From Setaria digitata (taxonomy: Eukaryota; Nematoda; Chromadorea; Rhabditida; Setariidae): a stretch of 48,134 nt of DNA. A model generated the notes under the pieces. The model was given only the letters and a program-made list of their open reading frames with translations. It searched no databases and was not told the DNA's origin. The position numbers and the translations under genes were made by a program. This document shows positions 9,601 through 48,134 of this stretch, in pieces (the first letter of the stretch is position 1; each line of letters opens with the position of its first letter). The DNA lies in assembly GCA_003640385.1 (NCBI GenBank), contig RCAB01000461.1, positions 1 to 48,134 of the forward strand, given 5' to 3'.

Positions 9601-12600
9601 TTGGGGAACTTAAAAATGTAACTTAGAAATAGGAGTCTTTGATTTCTCCACTTTCTATTCTTAAATTATTATCTGAGTCTTTTCAGTCCATTCTTTAAGG
9701 TTCTTATATACGGTTGTGTTTTTGAACAAGTGGAAACATCATTAACAATTGCTGCTAGTTTAGCAACCAGTTCACCCTTCACTAATCGGTCGTTTCGTGA
9801 ACCGGACATACTAGACCGCAGGAAAAATATTATGTCTGATAACGGCGATCCGTTTGCACTGATTAATGCATATCGGTAATTTTTAAAGAAATCAAGATTT
9901 TAATATTTGTAGAGCAGTCGATATTCTCTACTATTTCTTCATTTTACAAATAGATTCCATTTTCCCTCTGTTTGCTATTTGAGGTTTAACGGCATAATTA
10001 CTTCAAATATTTATCCAGTAGTTATGACTAACTGTGTCATAAGACAAAGGTCTAGGTAAAGCAAAAATTTGACTACTGTACTATAACGTGGTCCTTTTGT
10101 TTTTTACTAGTTATAAGTTTATGCCTTTTTGATGACTGCGATACTTTTAAGATCGGACTGACTAGAAAATAGTTTGAGCTCATACTTAATGTTGGAAATA
10201 TAAGTAAGATGAGGAAGGAGATTTTTTAAATTAATCGTCTTTTTAGAGAATTTGCGGAAGTGCAAGCTGAACGTGGTGATATACGGCAGTGGAGTAGAGA
10301 GAAAGGGATTGATATTCAGCGCATGTATGAAATTAGGTACGTAGTTCAAAAAAAAAAAAGGAAAAAAAGTATATTCTCCGCTGATTATTCATTAGTACAG
10401 ACTATTTTCATGTATCACTTCTTTGTTTATGCAAAACAGTGATGGATATTTACCAACAAACAGTACCATTTGATCATCTTTATTGTGAACTATCCTACCT
10501 TTTACATATTGATTGGTTATTAGCGTTTTAGGCAATTACGACGCCAGTTTAAAGATTTGTTAGAACAGAGTGGTATTTTGGAAATAGAAAGTAGCGTGGA
10601 TAGTCGTGAACGTCGTATAAACGCCGGCGATAGAAAACGTCTCAATGAAATGAAGAAAGATGCACGGTAACCTATAAGGAACTACTCTATCTTTCTAAAA
10701 ATATTTCTTCAGAAACTGATTTAAGCATCGTTTTTTTTTCAGTTACGAAGTGAAAAAACGAAAAGTATTGAAGCCAGAAGCTCATTTCGACACGTTAATG
10801 GATTCTGAATGTTAGATATTTGTTCTTTAAAAAAAAAAAAAAAAAAATGTAAATCAGCAGGATTACTTTGTTTAATATATGAAAATAAGTCAACTTCAAT
10901 CCGAAAGTAAATGAAAACGGCAAAAACATCTCCTATAATCAAACGATACTGTTTGGCTTTTTGACTTATTCGTTTCTTTAGTGCTGCATTTCCAGGTTTT
11001 TGAACCAAATATATCAGCTGCTTTTTTTTTCCGGTAATCCTTCACTTATGGATAATGTCCAAGCTCTTGAGTTCTATATGGAGAATCGAGAAAGCGGCAT
11101 TCGGAACATTTTAAAGTCTCATCGCTTGAATGATGCTTCTGTTTCAATTTTGAAATTTATTATTACAGCAGGTGTTCACCCGCAATATGCTATATTAGAC
11201 CAGTACAATTCGTACAAGGTTAGATATTTATGTTGTAGCATCAGAATCAGAAATTGCTAGAGGGAAATTTCATTCCACCCTCATAATTTTGGTCATTCCG
11301 TGGAAACGCTGTTTCTTTCGCTAGCTGATTAACGAAAAAAATAATATGAATTTGTTTTTTTTAATTTCTTACTACTATTCATTTTATATATTTGTCAGAT
11401 TAAAAATCATTGTTAACTTAATTTTATCCGAAAATTAAAATCATACGATTGTCTAGACACGAAAGTATATGACTAATTATTTGTGCTGAATTTAATAAGT
11501 TTCCCGATGAGGATACTTGTCTCCGATCTGATTTTCTTTTCAGATTGGGAATGAACTTTTTGCTCACACTCGAAAAAAGCCATTTGCTGTTTTACATCCA
11601 AACAGTTGTTTAGCATTCTTCCCAGAAGCCTTAGATTATGATCGGAGTGATAAGGTTTCACTTTTATATTTCATTCATTAATTTTGTGCTTAACTTATCT
11701 TTTGTAAAAGGTAGTTTTTTTTTGTTGCGAAAAGAAGTTTTAGGGGTTGGGGGAATACTGTATCCTTCTTCATTCTCTTTCCTTATCCTTCGAGATAACA
11801 CTTCATCTTTGTGCATTTTTTACAGGTTATTTTTGCATTCATTTCCAAATATTCCGTAACTTTTGGGATGATGTTAGTAAAGCTAAGCTATTAATCCATT
11901 CGTAATAATATTTGCTTCATTACAGAGTTTATCACGCTATCATCAGCTAATCTCGTTTGCATCGTTTATAGAAACTACGAAGCCATATATTTGTAACAGT
12001 TTGCGTGTACCAGCACTAGCTTTATTATTGCTATCAAAATCGGTAAATCCATTGGATGAATACCAATTTATCTTGCTCATTTTTACTTAAAATTAAAACT
12101 TGTTTGTTTCTTCCAGGTTATATGCTCAGAGGACGATTATTCAATTGTTTGTGACGATTTTATCAGCTATAGATTTCCACGTGCGACAGAGTTTTTTACT
12201 ATTGTGGAGCGAGCATCAGCAACTCGACAACAACTTGCTAAAGTGCTCAGGAAAACTCTTGAAGGAGATCTTTCTTATTGTCATGCACTTGCTAAAAGTG
12301 TCATATCATTTTTGCGATCAGACGTAGAATACATGTAAGTTCATATCAAAATAGAGAACCTTGGCATATGTTTGATGCAGTCATAAAATTATAAAGAAGT
12401 TTGTTTTAGTTCCACTTACTTGTGCGCAGATCTTAACCCTTTCACGTTTTTTAGTCTTACTCGGCGCGCTTGCCCCGATGATGATGGAAAAATCGGTTTT
12501 GTACTTCCATCAGGTGAGAAACTGAACGAAGAAGACGAGGAAGAAGTGCTAACATCAATACGATTTTACGAAAGTCAGCAAGATTCAAAAGTTGGTTTTT

Positions 12601-13037
12601 CTCATGAAGTTTCGCTTCCCTAGAATATCACCCAGCAACACATTTTTGTAATATTTATTATGGTTACCACTACGCTTTTTTAATTGTTATCTTCATTGGT
12701 GCATTAGTAGCCCGCAAAAATGCTGTTGATAAGAACTGTGGCATTATTCCATTTAATCTGTCTTTCATATGAAGTTTAGATGATTGAAATAGATTAATTA
12801 TAGAAGGTGATATGAGCCGATTGCTTCAACTGCAAAAATATTATACAGACAATCTTAATTTTCGAGTATGATGCCATTTATACTTATGATTCAAGATATT
12901 TTCAGTTGGATGACGAGTTAGCAACAAACAAAATAGACGAAAAGAAACCAAGCATCAATTATTTTTGTGATATTTGTCAAAAGATGCTTTCCTTTAGTAC
13001 AGCTTTCGATGTTCTCAGGCATAAACGATCTCATTGA
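5343..13037 (+). CDS. DHX34: DEAH/DEIH-box RNA helicase DHX34 (nematode smgl-2)
   Basis: This is a DExH RNA helicase of the DHX34 family, known from C. elegans (smgl-2) and human cells as a factor of nonsense-mediated mRNA decay linked to UPF1/SMG1. Exons: 5343-5485, 5921-6083, 6506-6664, 6880-6930, 7035-7274, 7536-7703, 7883-7993, 8293-8444, 8561-8669, 8745-8859, 9030-9176, 9364-9530, 9700-9875, 10247-10336, 10532-10666, 10743-10793, 10996-11218, 11544-11654, 11926-12042, 12117-12334, 12455-12590, 12906-13037. They join in phase to 1,037 residues; I recall human DHX34 as about 1,140. Motifs: Walker [10 protein letters not shown] near residue 163, TQPRR at 188, DEIH at 257, SAT at 289, [12 protein letters not shown] at 420, [12 protein letters not shown] at 468, and a C-terminal C2H2 finger that I recall as characteristic of DHX34. 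Least certain: the end of exon 2 and the junction after exon 16. Confidence 0.94.
6289..6487. repeat. Direct duplication around N at 6368 (assembly join)
   Basis: AAATTCCTTTCAGTGTTATT and the following bases occur before and after the N. The left copy lacks about 33 bases present in the right copy. It lies in the helicase intron before exon 6506-6664 and touches no exon. This is probably two overlapping contig ends left unmerged. Confidence 0.8.
6880..7993 (+). other. DHX34 RecA-like domain 1
   Basis: Exons 6880-6930, 7035-7274, 7536-7703 and 7883-7993 are all phase 0. They carry Walker A ([10 protein letters not shown]), motif Ia (CTQPRRIA), the TEGLLLRQ segment, motif II (LDEIHERN) and motif III (MSATIN), followed by the [10 protein letters not shown] strand that leads to domain 2. 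The ATP-binding lysine and the Asp-Glu of the DEIH box are present, so the enzyme should be catalytically competent. The box is DEIH, whereas I recall DEVH in the human protein. Confidence 0.95.
8293..9176 (+). other. DHX34 RecA-like domain 2
   Basis: Exons 8293-8444, 8561-8669, 8745-8859 and 9030-9176 contain [14 protein letters not shown] (motif IV region), [13 protein letters not shown] (motif V) and [12 protein letters not shown] (motif VI, split by an intron after QRK). The arginine finger residues of motif VI are intact. The end of the last exon leads into the winged-helix part ([14 protein letters not shown]). Confidence 0.95.
9364..10336 (+). other. DHX34 winged-helix/ratchet (HA2) region
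   Basis: Exons 9364-9530, 9700-9875 and 10247-10336 encode the accessory region that follows the helicase core in all DEAH/RHA proteins: [22 protein letters not shown], then [12 protein letters not shown] and [11 protein letters not shown]. The acceptor at 9363 (TTTTCAG) was chosen because it restores [12 protein letters not shown] in phase with the previous donor. Confidence 0.9.
10532..12590 (+). other. DHX34 OB-fold and family-specific C-terminal region
   Basis: Exons 10532-10666, 10743-10793, 10996-11218, 11544-11654, 11926-12042, 12117-12334 and 12455-12590. Recognisable OB-fold segments include [23 protein letters not shown] and [11 protein letters not shown], and the [13 protein letters not shown] segment has a counterpart in human DHX34 as I recall it. 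The junction after exon 10743 is uncertain. Reading to the TAG after GAA TGT leaves no in-phase continuation. GACAC|GTTAAT at 10793 to CAG|GTTTTT at 10996 is in phase, and AAA|GTATTG joined to the ATATCAG acceptor before CTGC is also possible. Confidence 0.75.
12906..13037 (+). other. DHX34 C-terminal C2H2 zinc finger exon
   Basis: The last exon encodes 43 residues ending at TGA (13035-13037). It contains CDIC-x14-H-x3-H, and the final histidine is the last residue of the protein. Human DHX34, as I recall it, ends with a similar finger (CEAC...VLRH...H), so this exon is strong evidence for DHX34 rather than another DEAH helicase. The spacing between the Cys pair and the first His is one residue longer than the human one as I remember it. 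Confidence 0.88.
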
Positions 13038-15029
13038 CTATTGTCATCTCCTTCATGTAGTGAAGCTTACTCTTCTGTTTCCTACAATCTATGTGATATG
13101 AATTCAAGAGTTCAACTGAACTAGTTTAATGTTTTGACCTAGATTTATCGAAAAAAAAAGTTAATTTTAACTTAGGTAAGCACCATTTTTCAGCTGAAAC
13201 TTATCCAATTCAACATTAAATAGGCTAAGTTGAGCTGAAGGATACAACTATTGTATGTTCAAAGTGAATCTGGAGAGGATTAAATATGATTAAAATTTGC
13301 CAGCGTATATCACGTATCAAATTATATATATATATATATATATATAAATGAAATTTTTTCCTATCAAAATATATTAAAAACTAATGTTTTAATTTTTGTG
13401 ATGTTTTAATGAGTGTATTTTCATCTTCAGCTCGTTCTTTTTAATTTTTTTCCAGAGAAGAAGTGCTTAAATAGCCCTAAACATAAATTACTTTCGTCAA
13501 ATCTATTGTCAATACATATTTCCCTTACGGCTGTAAAATTCACTTGAAGAAATGTTAGGTGATAAATTATAGGCGCTGTAAAGGAAGAACTTTGGTGGTA
13601 AATTATCCATTTGTTGAGCAACAGAGTGTTAGTAATGATAATATTGAATAATTATCGTGATAGTAATAATAATCACCGCAGTGGTATTCAGTATGTTGGT
13701 TATGTTTAGACCATATGCAGTTTTAAAATAAGAGTAAAGATATCTCAAATTGACGAGGTGAATGATGAAACGAGTAATTTCATAAACTTGATATATTCAT
13801 TCAATTTGATTGGAACCAAATTATTCAATTTTTTTCCTTGATTTCCAAGTATTACAAACACAACATTGTTATCAAAATTATCAATATTTCTTACATCAAT
13901 ATTTTAATGCAAATATCTATGATCATTGGTAATTAGACATAACTGTACAGATAGCAATATTATGAATTGTCATGCAGCTTATTTTTCATACAAAATATTT
14001 GTTTGTGTAAGTAAGCAAATCGAATCTCTCATTGTCATTGGCTACGGCAGAAAGCTCATAAATTGGTTGCTTATCATATCATTTTTTATTTAGCAAAATT
14101 GCAAAATTTAATATATGGAAAATAAAATAAAAAAACAACTGGAAATGTTCTTTCCAAATATTTTTAATTGCATTTTTAAATTCCCTTTTTTTTTTTCTTT
14201 TCTTTTTTTGAGAGGTGAGGAGAAAAGAAAAAAAGGGTAGTAAATTTTGTAATTTGAGGACTAAAATTGCAACTATTTGATCTAAATTAATTTATATTCA
14301 ATATTGCAACTTTTATGAGCGTATAAATTGACAAAAACAAAAGAGTTAATGACGAAAGTGGCAGTGATGAATTAGTTTCAATTTCATATGGTCCATTATA
14401 AAAGGGTACAAATATACGCAATATTTGAAAAAAAAAAAAATGAATTTTGGGTAAAAAAAGGAAAAAGTGAACTTAAAAAATTGGATAAAAAATGAGAAAA
14501 TTTATGTGATATCGGACCTAAAAATTTTCTGGATTCCTTAAATTACTATTAGTTAAAAAAATACAGCAAAGATTAAAATTTCATTATCTTAAATTTTTCT
14601 TTTACTCAATGACTACAAATTTAATCAAATTATCTTATCACCGTTTATAAATCCCGCTGCTGATATCACAATTTCATAAAGACAAAGAAACAAACAATAC
14701 AGCAATCAATCGATTAGACTATCAGTCGAGTTAAATCTAATCAATTTGCAATTTTACAATCAATTATATCATAAATTAGGCAAATTTATCGTTGCATATT
14801 ACATCAATTTTCGATCATTGAGAAGCTGATAATTAGAATTAAATTTAGTAGGAGCAAAATTAGATGGGATTAATTTAATGAGCGAATTTCTAATTCTAAC
14901 AAAAAATAAAATGAATAGAATTGATGTTTGGAATAAATGAATGAATCTGATAATCTTATTAAACATTCCTGATTCTAATAGGAAGACAGAAAAAAAAAAA
15001 AAAAAAAAGTGAAAAATATCAATGAGATT
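13038..15029. other. Spacer between convergent gene 3' ends
   Basis: The helicase gene ends at 13037 reading right and unc-2 ends at 15030 reading left, so this 2 kb must hold both 3' untranslated regions. I see no coding exon on either strand. A minus-strand ATTAAA at about 14874-14879 is a possible polyadenylation signal for unc-2. I cannot point to a convincing signal for the helicase. A (TA)n tract lies at 13324-13346 and A-rich runs at 14990-15009. Confidence 0.6.
13324..13346. repeat. (TA)n microsatellite
   Basis: An uninterrupted TA repeat of about 11 units in the spacer between the two convergent genes. Confidence 0.9.
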
Positions 15030-46728
<31,699 letters not shown>

Positions 46729-48051
46729 CTGGAAATTATCACCTTATCACTTTATCAAGATAATTACATTTCGTCAGAAAATACAAAAGAGACACAGAGA
46801 GCGAGGAATGGGAGAGAAGGGAAAAGGGTAAATGGTCTTTCTGAACAAAATAGGTTGTATAAATTGAAAAAAAAAAAAAAAAAAGCATAAAAAGTTAAAT
46901 TTTTAGTTGCTAAAAAAGAAAAACAAAAATTACAATATTTGTTAACAAAAAAAAAGCAGTGTTTTTCTCTCTTTTTTACCCGCAGAAAAAAAGGTAATAC
47001 TTAATTAAAATAATTTCAATTATATATTAGCTTCATATAAAAATTTGAAATTTATTTTTTAATTGAAACTTTTTTTTTTTTTTTTAAACAACCCAACGAA
47101 TTATTAATAACAGAAAAATTAGCTCTGTAGCATGAGAAAATTTTTGAACTCATTCTTCTGTGACCGAATTAAGCATCACTTTCTAAAATTTTTTGATAAT
47201 TTTCAATTATAAATTAGAAATTTGGCGAGAAAGAAAGATTTACATCCGTTAATTAGTAGAAATTAGTAAATGGCTTGGCGCATTCTCAGACAAATGCTAC
47301 TAGTTTCATCAAATTTGTTACATTTTTAATTGTTACAAAATGTTAGAATGGACTGATAAAAAAATTGAATCAAATTAAAACAAATAATATTGCCAATGAT
47401 AGCTGCAAATCATTTTCAAATTTTTAACGCAAAAAAGAAATTAATTTCTTTTTCTTCTTTAATTAATGCATAAAATTAAATTTTTGATATTTTTAAAACT
47501 GCTACATTACTGTTTATAGAAAATTTCTTACAATTTTTGTCGCTGTAAAAAATAAAAAAAAAGAATGAGAAAATAAAAAATAAAAAAGAGGAAGCAAAAT
47601 AGTGCGATGATAGCAAAAGATATTATAATCGTTAAATGAACAATTAATGATAATCGGAGAATTTCAAGTGGAATTTTTGTCTTTTTTCTTTCACAATTTT
47701 TGAAAATGAGTTAAGAAATTCGCATTCACCTAAAATGACTTCAGAGTTTCATAAGGTGGTAATTTATTTTTATTTCAATCGGGTTGTTAAAAAACCACAT
47801 GCAAAATTTGGAACCGAAAAGATAATAGATGCAGAAAATTAAATAAAATGAAAATTATGCTTCGCAAAAAAAAAAATTGTTTTAAACGAGTAAAAATATC
47901 TGACAAAAAAGAATATTATTAATTAAATAACAAATTTTTATGTCATATATATTCTGTTGTTATTTCGTTTCTTTTTTTTTTGATTAATGAATCGTATTGA
48001 TAATAAAAATTTGAATGACAAATTAGTGAGAAAAAGTTACAGCATATAATA

Positions 48052-48082
<31 letters not shown>

Positions 48083-48134
48083 TATATATATATATATATA
48101 TAAAAAGGTTAGTTTATGCTACTTGAGCTCTCAA
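46729..48134 (-). other. unc-2 upstream intron, no exon seen
   Basis: The IS1 exon starts in phase 0 after a TTTCCAG acceptor at 46729-46730, so this is intron leading to a leader exon that should encode the N-terminal cytoplasmic part. I could not find that exon before the window ends. Confidence 0.6.
48053..48108. repeat. TA-rich palindrome
   Basis: Two TA runs flank AAACC, and CCTTTATATA at 48079 is mirrored by TATATAAAAAGG ending at 48108, giving a near-perfect inverted repeat close to the window edge. It is simple-sequence DNA with hairpin potential. Confidence 0.8.

Overview
The window reads as AT-rich nuclear DNA of a nematode, most likely a parasitic spirurid or filarial worm. The reasons are many short exons split by small AT-rich introns, TTTCAG-type acceptors, a probable spliced-leader site 4 bases before a start codon, and a Cav2 calcium channel whose wording matches the nematode UNC-2 form. 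The species cannot be fixed from this sequence. It is not bacterial or viral, and I see no mobile element with coding capacity, CRISPR array, rRNA or tRNA.

Layout. (1) 682-3123, plus strand: the 3' part of an unidentified gene, with two alternative candidates for its last exon. (2) 3124-5338: AT-rich spacer. (3) 5343-13037, plus strand: a complete 22-exon gene for the DEAH/DEIH-box RNA helicase DHX34 (nematode smgl-2), a nonsense-mediated decay factor. (4) 13038-15029: spacer between two convergent gene ends. (5) 15030-46728, minus strand: 43 exons of a presynaptic Cav2-type calcium channel alpha-1 subunit, unc-2, covering almost the whole protein. The far N-terminus lies beyond the right edge. 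(6) 28441-29161, plus strand: a two-exon membrane-protein-like reading frame nested antisense in an unc-2 intron. (7) 46729-48134: AT-rich upstream intron of unc-2.

I rebuilt both large genes exon by exon. All 43 unc-2 exons join in phase and sum to 5,814 nt (1,937 codons plus stop). The 22 helicase exons sum to 3,114 nt (1,037 codons plus stop). The channel keeps four domains, one pore glutamate per repeat (EEEE), four charged S4 segments, a beta-subunit binding site and an IQ-like calmodulin site. The two genes do not form a pathway; they are convergent neighbours.

I did not find a new biological system. The most useful unexpected points are the nested antisense reading frame, a strongly G-rich island in the first visible unc-2 intron, in-frame cassette-type exons, a probable GC-AG intron, a partial copy of an exon edge, and eight single N bases. 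At least seven of the N bases separate near-identical direct repeats, which points to unmerged allelic contig ends rather than real duplications.
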